A DNA stretch of 64,000 bases from assembly GCF_014696355.1 (NCBI RefSeq), contig NZ_JACJQA010000016.1, positions 1 to 64,000 of the forward strand. Direction: 5' to 3'. Position numbers and translations under genes: made by a program. Positions within the stretch are counted from its first letter, which is position 1; every line of letters starts with the position of its first letter. Of the stretch, positions 1 through 8,356 are shown in pieces. Under the pieces are notes generated by a model. It was not told where the DNA came from. It was given only the letters and a program-made list of their open reading frames with translations, and made no database searches. The stretch comes from Pseudanabaena sp. FACHB-1998. Lineage in GTDB: Bacteria > Cyanobacteriota > Cyanobacteriia > Pseudanabaenales > Pseudanabaenaceae.

Positions 1-64
1 CGGCGCGAAGCGCCGCAACTCGATTTTTGGGTTTTATGTCCTAAGCAAAACTTACATTGCTATA
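1..64 (-). repeat. Truncated TATAGCAA-ended palindromic element
   Basis: The window opens inside a dispersed element. Read on the minus strand it starts TATAGCAATGTAAG, continues through a 'ttaggacataaaaccca' stretch and enters a GC-rich hairpin core. The same order is seen in full at 25994-26108 and 49912-50027. The other half lies outside the window. Confidence 0.75.
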
Positions 65-94
65 GCTGGGCGATATTCGGATAAATATAAAACT

Positions 95-147
95 AAAATC
101 TCATAAAGAAGTGCGGCGCAAAGCGCCGCACTTCTTTATGAGATTTT
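95..147. terminator. Perfect 25-bp-arm hairpin after mdh
   Basis: Arms of 25 bases around an AAA loop are perfectly complementary, with a GCGGCGC/GCGCCGC core and an A/T-rich base. It lies just past the mdh stop codon and probably ends that transcript, although palindromes of this kind also occur elsewhere in the window. Confidence 0.7.
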
Positions 148-157
148 AGATATATCC

Positions 158-1108
158 CTAAAGTAAATTGATATTTTCTCTGATGGAATTAGCCGAAGCA
201 TGTAAAGTCGCAAGTTCTTTTTCATTTAATTGCAACTTGATAATCTTCTCAATTCCTTGCCTCCCTAACTGGACTGGCACACCCATATATATATCCGTCA
301 AATCGTATTCCCCCGTAAGATAGGCGGCAGCAGTCACAATGCGGTGGCGATCGCCCAGAATAGACTCAACCATTAAATAGGCGGCGGCGGATGGTGCAAA
401 ATAGGCACTTCCATTTTTTAGTAATTTGACAATTTCTGCACCTCCATTACGTGTTCTTTCCACTAAACTGGCGATCGCTTCTTCAGGTAATAAATCCGTA
501 ATGGGTACGCCATTTATCGTCGAAAATCGCGGCAAAGGAACCATCAGATCCCCATGTCCTCCTAATACCATCGCCTGAACATCTGATGTAGAAATACCTA
601 AAGCCATAGCAATAAAGGTTTGAAATCTTGCCGCATCGAGAATTCCCGCCATCCCAATGACCCGATGGGCTGGTAAATTACTCACTTTCCAAGCCAGATA
701 GGTCATCACGTCTAGGGGATTTGTCACCACGATCAATATCGTGTTAGGAGACAAGGGGATGATTTTGGAGACTATATCCTGCACGATCGCCCCATTCATC
801 CGCAATAAGTCATTCCGACTCATGCCTTCTTTGCGAGGCAAGCCTGCGGTCAAAACAATAATGTCGGAATCCTTTGTGTCGCTATAGTCATTAGTTCCAA
901 TAATTTGGCGATCGTGATTGGCGATCGCACTGGCTTGCATCAAATCGAGGGCAAGTCCTTGGGGCTTATCTTCCACAATATCCACCAAGACCACATTGGC
1001 GAGATTGTTTTCCACTATCCGCAACGCTAATGTGCCGCCTACTTGACCCGTGCCAACAATAGTAACTTTAGGGGATTGATAAGCTCGATCTTGGATTGAT
1101 GTGAACAT
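158..1108 (-). CDS. mdh: Malate dehydrogenase
   Basis: NAD-dependent malate dehydrogenase (oxaloacetate/malate interconversion, cytosol) of the lactate/malate dehydrogenase superfamily. The dinucleotide-binding GTGQVGG is at residues 19-25. The substrate loop carries Arg92 and Arg98; Arg92 is the residue that separates malate from lactate dehydrogenases, which have Gln there. Arg161 and the catalytic His185 in GGHGD are present. The length of 316 residues is normal. It lies 19 bp downstream of rodA on the same strand and may be cotranscribed with it. A strong palindrome follows the stop codon. The enzyme class is secure; the in vivo direction of the reaction cannot be read from sequence. Confidence 0.93.
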   Translation of the reverse strand: MFTSIQDRAYQSPKVTIVGTGQVGGTLALRIVENNLANVVLVDIVEDKPQGLALDLMQASAIANHDRQIIGTNDYSDTKDSDIIVLTAGLPRKEGMSRNDLLRMNGAIVQDIVSKIIPLSPNTILIVVTNPLDVMTYLAWKVSNLPAHRVIGMAGILDAARFQTFIAMALGISTSDVQAMVLGGHGDLMVPLPRFSTINGVPITDLLPEEAIASLVERTRNGGAEIVKLLKNGSAYFAPSAAAYLMVESILGDRHRIVTAAAYLTGEYDLTDIYMGVPVQLGRQGIEKIIKLQLNEKELATLHASANSIRENINLL

Positions 1109-1127
1109 AAAACTGACTAAAAACTAG

Positions 1128-2384
1128 TTAAAACTTGATGGTACGTCGATGGGCGGCTACGGATTCTACTAAGCCGATCGCCATGAAATTGGCAATTAAA
1201 GCTGAGCGTCCATAACTAAGCCAAGGAAGCGGAATGCCTGTCACGGGAGCGACATTAATATTCATGCCGATATTGACAAAAGTTTGAAAAAGCACAAAGG
1301 CAAAAACGCCAATGGCTAAGAGAGAACCAAAGTTATCCCTCGCATTTACGGCAATGACCAATAAGCGCCAGCAAATTCCCACAAACAGCAACAACACACA
1401 TATACAACCAATAAAGCCAAATTCTTCGCCGATCGCGGAAAAAATAAAATCAGTATGTTGCTCAGGAATAAAATTTAACTGGGTTTGCGTACCCTTAAGC
1501 CAGCCCTGTCCCCAGAGCTTACCCGCACCGATCGCAATTCGGGATTGAATGACGTGATAGCCTGCTCCCAGTGGATCTTGGTTGGGATCAATGAATAGGA
1601 GTAAGCGTCTTTTTTGATAATCGTGAAGAATATTCCAGAGCAAGACTCCTGCCTGACCCGATACTAAATTGACCACTATCGCAATCACCGTACTAATAAT
1701 GCGAAACCAAGGTAGAGAAACCCAAGCCGCCACTCCCATCAGGATTACCCAGACAATCCATGCGGGTAAATACAAAGAGAACAATACGGCGGAAACAATG
1801 GGCGAAAAAATTAGTAATAACCACCCCAAGCTTGCCCCAGCCCAGTACAACATTCCAATCGTAATGGCGGCAAATACTAGGGCTGTCCCTAAATTAGGCT
1901 GCAAAAAAATTAAGATCCAAGGCGGCAAAGTTACCCAAGCAACTTTAAAGGCATCAATAGGATTTTGAATTGGGCGATCATGCATTACCGCCGCCAGAGA
2001 GATGATGATGCCCACCTTGGCAAATTCTGACGGCTGAATGTTAAATCCGCCGATGGTGATCCAGCGCTCCGCTCCCAGAGCCGTTGTGCCGATCGCTAGT
2101 ACTAAAACCAAAGAAATATTTGTGATTGCATAGGTAACCCAATGCAATCGTAAGAGGCGATCATAATGGAAGCGGGCGATCGAAAACATCGCAATTAAGC
2201 CCACTACACCCGTTACCCAATGTTGCCACCATTCAGTGCGTCTAGTACTAAAGTCGGAACTGTAGATGGCAATACCACCTAAAATCGTCAATAAAATTGG
2301 AAATACCAACAGTAATGCATCGGCATCCCGCCACTCGCGCTTGATATTTTCCCAATTTGGCAGTTCTAAACCTTTTACGATCAT
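1128..2384 (-). CDS. rodA: RodA, peptidoglycan glycosyltransferase (SEDS family)
   Basis: Polytopic SEDS-family protein that polymerises lipid II for lateral wall growth together with a class B PBP. About ten hydrophobic segments are visible. Family signatures include ERWITIGGFNIQPSE (106-120), the DPLGAGYH stretch near 270, and the block around residues 300-323 containing TQLNFIPEQ and HTDFIFSAIGEEFG. The TQTQLNFIPEQ wording is typical of RodA rather than FtsW. It starts with ATG after an N-terminal cytosolic stretch of about 20 residues and its length of 418 is normal. The mdh gene follows 19 bp after its stop. No PBP2 gene is adjacent. Confidence 0.92.
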   Translation of the reverse strand: MIVKGLELPNWENIKREWRDADALLLVFPILLTILGGIAIYSSDFSTRRTEWWQHWVTGVVGLIAMFSIARFHYDRLLRLHWVTYAITNISLVLVLAIGTTALGAERWITIGGFNIQPSEFAKVGIIISLAAVMHDRPIQNPIDAFKVAWVTLPPWILIFLQPNLGTALVFAAITIGMLYWAGASLGWLLLIFSPIVSAVLFSLYLPAWIVWVILMGVAAWVSLPWFRIISTVIAIVVNLVSGQAGVLLWNILHDYQKRRLLLFIDPNQDPLGAGYHVIQSRIAIGAGKLWGQGWLKGTQTQLNFIPEQHTDFIFSAIGEEFGFIGCICVLLLFVGICWRLLVIAVNARDNFGSLLAIGVFAFVLFQTFVNIGMNINVAPVTGIPLPWLSYGRSALIANFMAIGLVESVAAHRRTIKF

Positions 2385-2447
2385 AAATTCCTTACTAGAA
2401 TTTTGAGTTGTGCATTACTCACCTAATCATAGCAATCAACCTAAACC

Positions 2448-2498
2448 CAGTGAAATTTTTGAAGGGGGCGCGAAGCGCCCCCTTCAAAAATTTCACTG
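2448..2498. terminator. Hairpin that includes the last codon and stop of the Uma2 gene
   Basis: Two 24-base arms around a GAA loop are perfectly complementary. On the minus strand the right arm begins with CAG TGA, the last sense codon and stop of the Uma2 gene, so the palindrome reaches into coding sequence. Confidence 0.7.
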
Positions 2499-3065
2499 TA
2501 CTTTTTTATGCAAGCAAGCAAATAATTCTCTAACTGTAATCTGGATTTCTTGAGCAAATATTGGTACTGGAATCAAAGCCTCTGGGTCATCAAACACTTC
2601 GATTTCTTGTTTAGGGCGATAAACCAATACAGTCTTTTCGTGGGGATAGAGGAGCCAGCCCATTTGGGTGCCATGTTTTAGGCAATGCAAGATATTTTTG
2701 GTGACTCTTGTATGGCTTTGATCGGGTGACAAAATTTCTATAGCCCAATCTGGGGCGATCGCAAAAGTATTTGATATTTCTCCATCATCATCACTAGGAA
2801 TCCGATCCCATACAAAAATAGCGATATCAGGAACAATGGAGCGATCGCCAAAGGTGCAGCGTAATTCTGGAAAAGCCCAAGCGATATTTTGTAATTTCAA
2901 AGTACCATTTATGGTAGATACAAGCTCACCTTGTAAAGTGCTGTGTTTTCCTTTGGGCATAGGTTTCTGGATAATCTGACCAGCAATATATTCACAAGCA
3001 GGCTTGACTTCTGGCTGTTGCAGAAACTTAGCTAAAGTGACTGGCTTGTTGACAATTTTTACCAT
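2493..3065 (-). CDS. Uma2 family (DUF820) restriction-endonuclease-fold protein
   Basis: Uma2/DUF820 proteins are very numerous in cyanobacteria and have a PD-(D/E)XK nuclease-like core; their cellular role is not established. Here the core is complete: EYIAGQ near 25, PDIAIF with Asp80, WAIEILSPDQS with Glu120, and the following GWLLYPHEKTVLVYRP strand (136-151). The length of 190 residues is typical. The gene starts 2 bp after the menG stop codon, so it is probably read from the menG transcript. Its final codon and stop lie inside a long palindrome. Whether it has nuclease activity is not shown by the sequence. Confidence 0.88.
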   Translation of the reverse strand: MVKIVNKPVTLAKFLQQPEVKPACEYIAGQIIQKPMPKGKHSTLQGELVSTINGTLKLQNIAWAFPELRCTFGDRSIVPDIAIFVWDRIPSDDDGEISNTFAIAPDWAIEILSPDQSHTRVTKNILHCLKHGTQMGWLLYPHEKTVLVYRPKQEIEVFDDPEALIPVPIFAQEIQITVRELFACLHKKVQ

Positions 3066-3067
3066 TG

Positions 3068-3775
3068 TTATTTTTGCAGTACTAATACTCCCATCATGCC
3101 ATTGGCGATCGCATAGTGGGTTGCTTGACTAAAACCTGAAGCCTTAGCGAGGTTTACCTGTTCTGCACCGATGGGAAATCTTGCCAAACTGGGCGCGATA
3201 TAGGCATATTCTTCGGTCATCGAAAAGCGATCGGCGAGGGGGACAACGATTTGATCAAGATAAAAACTTTGAAAAGCTTGCATCAAGCGATCGCTCGGAC
3301 GGTGAAAGTCTAAAATTGCGGCTCTAGCGCCAGTTTTTAGCACCCGATGTAATTCGGCTAAGCAACGAGGAATATTCGATACATTACGTAAACCATAGGC
3401 GAGAGTTGCGCCATCAAAGCTATTTTCGGCAAAGGGCAAACTTAAAACATTGCCCTCTTGCCATGTAAGGCACTTTTGAATTTTAGGTAAGTAGCATTGA
3501 GATTTGATGGCGGCGATCGCCAAAAGCTCCTTAGAAAAGTCCAAACCAATCACCTGTCCAGTCGGTGCAACTTTCTGCGCTAACAACGCCGTCATGTCAC
3601 CAGATCCACAACAAAGATCGAGCCATGTTTCTCCCTGTTTAGGTTCACACCACAGCAGAGACATTTTTTTCCAAACTCGATGCTGACCTAAGCTCAGCAG
3701 GTCGTTAAAGCGATCGTAAACGGGAGCAATGCGATCGAAAATCTGTTGGATATCAGTTTCCGAAGGTTGAGACAT
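3068..3775 (-). CDS. menG: Demethylphylloquinone / demethylmenaquinone C-methyltransferase
   Basis: UbiE/MenG-family SAM-dependent methyltransferase. In cyanobacteria this protein methylates the naphthoquinone ring in the last step of phylloquinone synthesis for photosystem I. SAM motif I WLDLCCGSGD is at 51-60, an acidic post-I motif GLDFS at 77-81, and the family signature GLRNV at 128-132 is followed by the HRVLKTGA stretch. The 235-residue length matches the family. The start is ATG at 3775. The Uma2 gene follows after 2 bp. The ubiquinone role of the E. coli homologue is not expected, since cyanobacteria lack ubiquinone. Confidence 0.92.
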   Translation of the reverse strand: MSQPSETDIQQIFDRIAPVYDRFNDLLSLGQHRVWKKMSLLWCEPKQGETWLDLCCGSGDMTALLAQKVAPTGQVIGLDFSKELLAIAAIKSQCYLPKIQKCLTWQEGNVLSLPFAENSFDGATLAYGLRNVSNIPRCLAELHRVLKTGARAAILDFHRPSDRLMQAFQSFYLDQIVVPLADRFSMTEEYAYIAPSLARFPIGAEQVNLAKASGFSQATHYAIANGMMGVLVLQK

Positions 3776-3776
3776 T

Positions 3777-4255
3777 TTGTTACCTAATTGTTATACGAAC
3801 CACAAGAAATTTTATATAGCTGCGGTCACTTGCATTAGAACAAATCAAAACCCAAGAAGCGAGTTGCGGCACGAATCGCCGCAACTCGTCTTCTGGTTTT
3901 GTGTCCTAACAGGTCTAGCAACAGCTAGAAAAGTGCTGCGAAGTAACACTTTTCTAGCTGTTGCTAGACCTGTAAAGCTGCGCCCCGTAGGGGCGTAACT
4001 TTACAGGTTTTGGCAATTTATTTTGCACAAGCATTTAAAATTCCTTGGTTTGGGTTTTGGACGCAAAGCGCTATAAAACTTATAGAAATGATCATAAACC
4101 CAGAAAGTGAGATGCAGTAAGAAATACCGCTATTTAACTTTGTTGCTTTGAATAAATTATTACGCACAATCGCTGACTGAATCAATAAGCGTCAGCTTTG
4201 GCATCATGCGACAATGTCATACTAGAGATATTGGTAGCAAAACATTTGCCTAACT
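3777..4255. other. Gene-free spacer with stacked palindromes
   Basis: The 479 bp between the divergent menG and the membrane-protein gene at 4256 hold no convincing gene. Its left half is filled by three consecutive hairpins (3847-3900, 3910-3972 and 3970-4007). The right half, 4010-4250, is AT-rich with no recognisable motif; promoters for both flanking genes must lie here. Confidence 0.6.
3847..4007. repeat. Compound palindromic repeat (three hairpins)
   Basis: The first hairpin (3847-3900) has a GAGTTGCGGC/GCCGCAACTC core and slightly imperfect arms. The second (3910-3972) has two perfect 26-base arms around an 11-base loop. The third (3970-4007) pairs CTGTAAAG with CTTTACAG around a CGCCCC/GGGGCG core and shares its first bases with the end of the second. 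The first core resembles the cores at 26022-26076 and 20785-20831. Confidence 0.7.
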
Positions 4256-4900
4256 ATGCAAAAACTTTGGTCTAGTCGAAGCAAGCGATCGCAACCATTG
4301 CCGCCAGAAGATCAAGATGTATCTTCTTCAGCACCTCAGGATGAGTCTGATGATGGATCTCAGGAAGTCGCCGTTAACTCTAAACAGGATTCGCCAAATA
4401 CAGCGACAAATATATCGACAAATACAGCCATAGAGCGATGGTCAAATCTTTGGGAAGCCTCAGCAGGTTGGTTATTGTTTGCTTTGGGGATCGGTGGTGT
4501 AGTTGTCGTCGCCATCTTCGGCTTACAGTATTTAACTGCACCTGAGTCAACTCCAGACAGCAATCTGGCTTGCAGAGCTAAATTAACAGGTGATTGGCAA
4601 ACCCCCTTTGGCAAGATCTCTCTAGAGGAAAAGTCTGGGGATCAAGTATCCGCCAAGTATGAATATACTAACTTTGAGCGTGGTCGAATCAATGGGGAAT
4701 TCACAGGAAAATTGCGAAACAATGTGATTACCTTTGATTGGCAAGAAAATGGCGATCGACCAAATAATTCACAGACAAAACAGCAAGGCAAAGGGATTCT
4801 GATTTTTAATGAAGGTTGCAAGGAATTTTATGGTAGCTACGGTACAGGCGATAGCACCAATAATTTCGGTAACTGGCAAGGTTCACGTATGTCAAAATAA
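4256..4900 (+). CDS. Unrecognised single-pass membrane protein
   Basis: I do not recognise this 214-residue protein. Residues 1-70 are hydrophilic and rich in Ser, Asp, Gln and Asn. One hydrophobic segment spans about 71-92. The C-terminal 115 residues look like a folded domain with a conserved-looking start (CRAKLTGDWQTPFG), several Gly-aromatic pairs and two Cys residues (near 101 and 188). By the positive-inside rule the C-terminal domain is probably outside the cytoplasm. It precedes the PIN-domain gene by 72 bp on the same strand. It could be a cyanobacterial conserved hypothetical; no function is proposed. Confidence 0.7.
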   Translation: MQKLWSSRSKRSQPLPPEDQDVSSSAPQDESDDGSQEVAVNSKQDSPNTATNISTNTAIERWSNLWEASAGWLLFALGIGGVVVVAIFGLQYLTAPESTPDSNLACRAKLTGDWQTPFGKISLEEKSGDQVSAKYEYTNFERGRINGEFTGKLRNNVITFDWQENGDRPNNSQTKQQGKGILIFNEGCKEFYGSYGTGDSTNNFGNWQGSRMSK

Positions 4901-4972
4901 AAGACTGTAATTTTTGGGAGAGCTTTGCAAACCAATTTTCTCTAAAAAATTACTATATAAACTCGTACTACC

Positions 4973-5782
4973 ATGACCGTTAATCCTCATCTGCTAATTC
5001 TCGAAACTAGTGCTATTTTGCAAACGGATATCCATACTTGGAAGGAGATCGCGAAGCTAGGTAATTGTTGGTTACCAGAAATAGTTGCGAAAGAGATCAA
5101 GAATATCGCTGAAGGAAAAGCCGAAGGAAATGAGTCAGTAGCAAGACAATTTCAAAATATCCAGTCCCAATTAAATTGGCAAATCACCCCCATTGTTGGT
5201 AGACATCCTGACTTAGTTTTAAAGACTAGCCAAAACCTAAGCCGTAAGGCAAAATTAAATCTAACCATTGCTAAAAGTGCAATTGGGATTGCTAAAGCCT
5301 ATCCACATCAACGAGTCATTTTGATCGCTGATGAGATATTATTACGCGATCGCATTAGCCAATTGAATTGCCAAAATCTCTGTGCAATACCTTCAGCGAT
5401 CGCTCGACAATGGGCTAAAACCAATAAACTGCCGCCAATTGTTCAAAAATTAGTCACTCAAGAAGGTAATGACCCAGATAATACGGAGTTAGCCTATGAG
5501 CTAAATGCAAATTTGAATGCAAAATCATCAAGTCCATCTAACCTCGTAGATAGAGATAGCCAGACCTCTAGCCCATCATCCAATGCAAAGCCTAAATTTA
5601 ACTATAGACAAATCGCTCTAAGTCTTATGAAATTTGGCATAACCGCAACATTTATAGTTACAGTTTTATTGGTTGGATGGCGGCTAGTTCAGCCCCAACA
5701 ATTTCAACAGTTCTGGAAAAAAACTGGTTTACCGCCTCTACCTAAAACAATCATTGAACCAATTCAGCCCAATAAAACTTAA
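4973..5782 (+). CDS. PIN-domain protein with a C-terminal membrane anchor
   Basis: The N-terminal 150 residues have the layout of a PIN ribonuclease fold: a first strand LLILETSAIL (7-16), a helix with PEIVAKEI (35-42) supplying acidic residues, and LIADEILLRDR (117-127) with Asp120 and Asp126. The first acidic position is Glu11 rather than the usual Asp. A Ser/Asn-rich linker (165-210) leads to one hydrophobic segment (about 217-238) and a short basic tail, so the PIN domain would sit on the inner face of a membrane. No antitoxin-like small gene is next to it, so it is unlikely to be an ordinary VapC toxin. PIN assignment is reasonable; activity is unknown. Confidence 0.75.
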   Translation: MTVNPHLLILETSAILQTDIHTWKEIAKLGNCWLPEIVAKEIKNIAEGKAEGNESVARQFQNIQSQLNWQITPIVGRHPDLVLKTSQNLSRKAKLNLTIAKSAIGIAKAYPHQRVILIADEILLRDRISQLNCQNLCAIPSAIARQWAKTNKLPPIVQKLVTQEGNDPDNTELAYELNANLNAKSSSPSNLVDRDSQTSSPSSNAKPKFNYRQIALSLMKFGITATFIVTVLLVGWRLVQPQQFQQFWKKTGLPPLPKTIIEPIQPNKT

Positions 5783-5843
5783 AACTCCCTTCATAAAACA
5801 ATCCGAAAATTATAGATATAGTTGAAAAACAGGGCGGCAAATT

Positions 5844-7541
5844 ATGGAAATTGGCGATACTAAATCAGAATCATTTGAACTAATTGAAAAACTTAACGAA
5901 ATTGGTATTGCGCTTTCGGTTGAGAAGAACACGCCAAAATTGTTAGAGATGATTTTGAAAGGCGCAAAAACCATTCTTAATGCTGATGCTGGGACACTTT
6001 ATCTGGCAACTGAAGATAAGAAGTATCTTCAGTTTGAAATTATGATGAATGATTCCCTTGGAACTCTTTTAGTTTCTAAGCCAGAGGAACCGATTCCTTT
6101 TCCTGCTTTACCGTTATATGACCGAGTAGGTAACCCCAACACCACTATGGTCGCCGCCCATGCAGCGCTCTACAAAAAGACGATTAATATCCCTGATGCC
6201 TACATTGCTGAAGGCTTTGACTTTGCAGGTACTAGGGCTTTTGATACCAAAACAGGTTATCGATCGCAATCTTTTTTAACCTTGCCCATGCTCAATCACG
6301 AGAACGAGTTAATTGGGGTATTGCAATTAATTAATGCCAAAGATCCCAAAACTGGCAAAATCACGGAATTTTCTAAGGTCGCTCAGCGCATCGCCGAGTC
6401 CCTCGCCTCACAAGCGGCGATCGCTTTAACTAATAACAAATTAATTGGTCAATTTCGAGAACTATTTGAATCTTTTATTAATCTAATTTCGGAGGCGATC
6501 GACAAAAAATCTCCCTACAACGGCAAGCATTGTCGCCGCGTCCCTACCTTGACGATGATGATTGCGGATGCCGCTTGTAAAGCTGACTATGGAATTTTTA
6601 AAGAATTTGATCTCGATGAGGATGAGCGCTACGAACTTAAAATTGCAGGTTTGCTGCATGATTGTGGGAAGGTGACAACGCCTGTCCATGTCATCGATAA
6701 GGCGACTAAGTTAGAAACGATTTTTGATCGTATTCATGGGATCAATACTCGCTTTGAAGTCCTCAAACGGGATGCAGAAATTAATTTTCTTAACCAAAAA
6801 ATTGCGGCGATCGAATCTGGAAATCTGTCAATAATTCCCGATTTAGAGAACGAATTTCAACAGAAACTCGTCCAATATTCTAGCGATCAAGATTTTCTCC
6901 GCATCTGTAATATTGGCGGTGAATTCATGAGCGATGAATACAAACAAAGATTAAGAAAAATAGCAGAATATCCTCACAATTGGGTTAGTCATGAAAAAGA
7001 TAATGACGGCAAAGAGAAAAGTAAGGTAGAAACTACTTTTCTGAGCGAAAATGAAGTGTATAACCTGAGTATTGCTAGAGGAACATTGACCGCAGAAGAG
7101 CGTAAGGTGATCAACGATCATATTGTGGTTACGATTGAAATGTTGGAACAGTTACCATATCCCCGCAATCTGCGCCGTGTACCAGAATATGCAGGTGGTC
7201 ACCATGAACGGATGGACGGCAAAGGTTATCCAAGGGGACTCACTCGCGAACAAATGTCTCTTCCCGCCCGCATGATGGGTATTGCTGATATTTTTGAGGC
7301 TCTCAGTGCCAACGATCGCCCTTACAAAAATGGCAAAACTCTTACGGAATGTTTGCGTATCCTTGGAAAGATGAAGCTAGATAGTCATATTGATCCCGAT
7401 CTTTTTGATTTATTCGTCAGTGAAAAGGTTTACTTGCGCTATGCCCATGAGTATCTCGATGCCAAGCAGATTGATGAAGTAGACGAAAATGATATCCCAG
7501 GCTATACTCCACCGTTTGCTTATTTCTTTGGCACTACTTAA
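5844..7541 (+). CDS. GAF domain / HD-GYP cyclic di-GMP phosphodiesterase-type protein
   Basis: An N-terminal GAF sensor (about 15-195) is followed by an HD-GYP phosphohydrolase domain. The HD pair is at 272-273 in LLHDCGK, and the signature HHERMDGKGYP starts at 453. HD-GYP enzymes hydrolyse cyclic di-GMP. The spacing between HD and HHE is about 180 residues, far more than the roughly 60 usual in this family, so about 120 extra residues (roughly 285-405, including RFEVLKRDAEINF) are inserted inside the catalytic domain. The C-terminus (IPGYTPPFAYFFGTT) follows the fold. It starts with ATG at 5844. The next gene starts 22 bp downstream. Confidence 0.88.
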   Translation: MEIGDTKSESFELIEKLNEIGIALSVEKNTPKLLEMILKGAKTILNADAGTLYLATEDKKYLQFEIMMNDSLGTLLVSKPEEPIPFPALPLYDRVGNPNTTMVAAHAALYKKTINIPDAYIAEGFDFAGTRAFDTKTGYRSQSFLTLPMLNHENELIGVLQLINAKDPKTGKITEFSKVAQRIAESLASQAAIALTNNKLIGQFRELFESFINLISEAIDKKSPYNGKHCRRVPTLTMMIADAACKADYGIFKEFDLDEDERYELKIAGLLHDCGKVTTPVHVIDKATKLETIFDRIHGINTRFEVLKRDAEINFLNQKIAAIESGNLSIIPDLENEFQQKLVQYSSDQDFLRICNIGGEFMSDEYKQRLRKIAEYPHNWVSHEKDNDGKEKSKVETTFLSENEVYNLSIARGTLTAEERKVINDHIVVTIEMLEQLPYPRNLRRVPEYAGGHHERMDGKGYPRGLTREQMSLPARMMGIADIFEALSANDRPYKNGKTLTECLRILGKMKLDSHIDPDLFDLFVSEKVYLRYAHEYLDAKQIDEVDENDIPGYTPPFAYFFGTT

Positions 7542-7563
7542 AACCTTGATTTTGTATTTATTT

Positions 7564-8310
7564 ATGTTTGCTCAGTTTCGCTCTCAATATCCACAGGGAC
7601 GCATCCAGACCGAGATGCTTCCAAAAATAGATGGTCTCCATGCATTTAGGGCGATCGTTTCTCAAGGTGACGACATCATGGGGACGGCTACGGCTGTTGA
7701 TAGTGATTTAGAAATTGCTGAAGATCGAGCTATCAAGAGAGCTTTAACGATCGCAGGTATTTCTTTTGATAATAGTTTTGATAGTAGCTATGGTAGCTAT
7801 GGTGGGCGATCGCCGATTTTAACTCAGGTTTCGCGAGAAACTTCAGCGGTTAACTCTCTCCCTTCCGCAAACTTTAATCCTGTGGCTAATTTGAGCGCTG
7901 GACATAGTGAAAGACCCGCAATGACCCATACAACCCATACTATTCAATCCGAACCAGCGATCGAATATGCAGGGGAGTATGCGCCTGAACCGAATTTTCA
8001 CTATGGGGCTGAGCCAGAAATCGAACCTCCTACTCCCTACAGCGAGCCTGTGGTAACCGATCCTAAGCCTTCAGCCCCTCAACTATCGGCGGAACCTGTG
8101 GATCTATCTGACGCGATTTCTAAAATAGATGTGGAAATGCAGCGCTTAAGTTGGACGAAAACTCAAGGTCGAGACTATTTAGTCCGCACCTTTGATAAGA
8201 AATCACGCCAACAATTAACTAATGATGAGCTATTACAATTTCTGAGCCATTTAAAGTCTCTACCCACACCCCATAGACAATCTAGCTCAGCTAATGACGA
8301 TTTCTTCTAA
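7564..8310 (+). CDS. Cyanobacterial conserved hypothetical protein with low-complexity middle
   Basis: The first 62 residues (MFAQFRSQYPQGRIQ onward, with EDRAIKRALTIAG) resemble a domain I know only from unnamed cyanobacterial proteins. Residues about 80-180 are rich in Pro, Glu, Ser and Tyr and look disordered. The C-terminal 60 residues (DAISKIDVEMQRLSW, then LTNDELLQFLSHLKSL) look like a short helical module. I chose the ATG at 7564, because the open frame upstream (from 7489) lies inside the HD-GYP gene and the similarity begins at MFAQF. The function is unknown. Confidence 0.75.
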   Translation: MFAQFRSQYPQGRIQTEMLPKIDGLHAFRAIVSQGDDIMGTATAVDSDLEIAEDRAIKRALTIAGISFDNSFDSSYGSYGGRSPILTQVSRETSAVNSLPSANFNPVANLSAGHSERPAMTHTTHTIQSEPAIEYAGEYAPEPNFHYGAEPEIEPPTPYSEPVVTDPKPSAPQLSAEPVDLSDAISKIDVEMQRLSWTKTQGRDYLVRTFDKKSRQQLTNDELLQFLSHLKSLPTPHRQSSSANDDFF

Positions 8311-8356
8311 AATTATGGATGATTAATACCTTTTCGTCGCTAAATACTGCAAAGTC

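Noticed and set aside
1312-1968. Two plus-strand open frames (1312-1548, 1669-1968) antisense to rodA
   Set aside because: They lie opposite the strongly conserved rodA gene and their composition is that of a complementary frame.
3777-3998. 73-residue open frame on the plus strand
   Set aside because: It is written almost fully by the stacked palindromes of the spacer, has an unusual composition and no ribosome site.
7489-7563. Upstream start for the gene ending at 8310
   Set aside because: It would make the first 25 residues from sequence inside the HD-GYP gene; family wording begins at MFAQF (7564).
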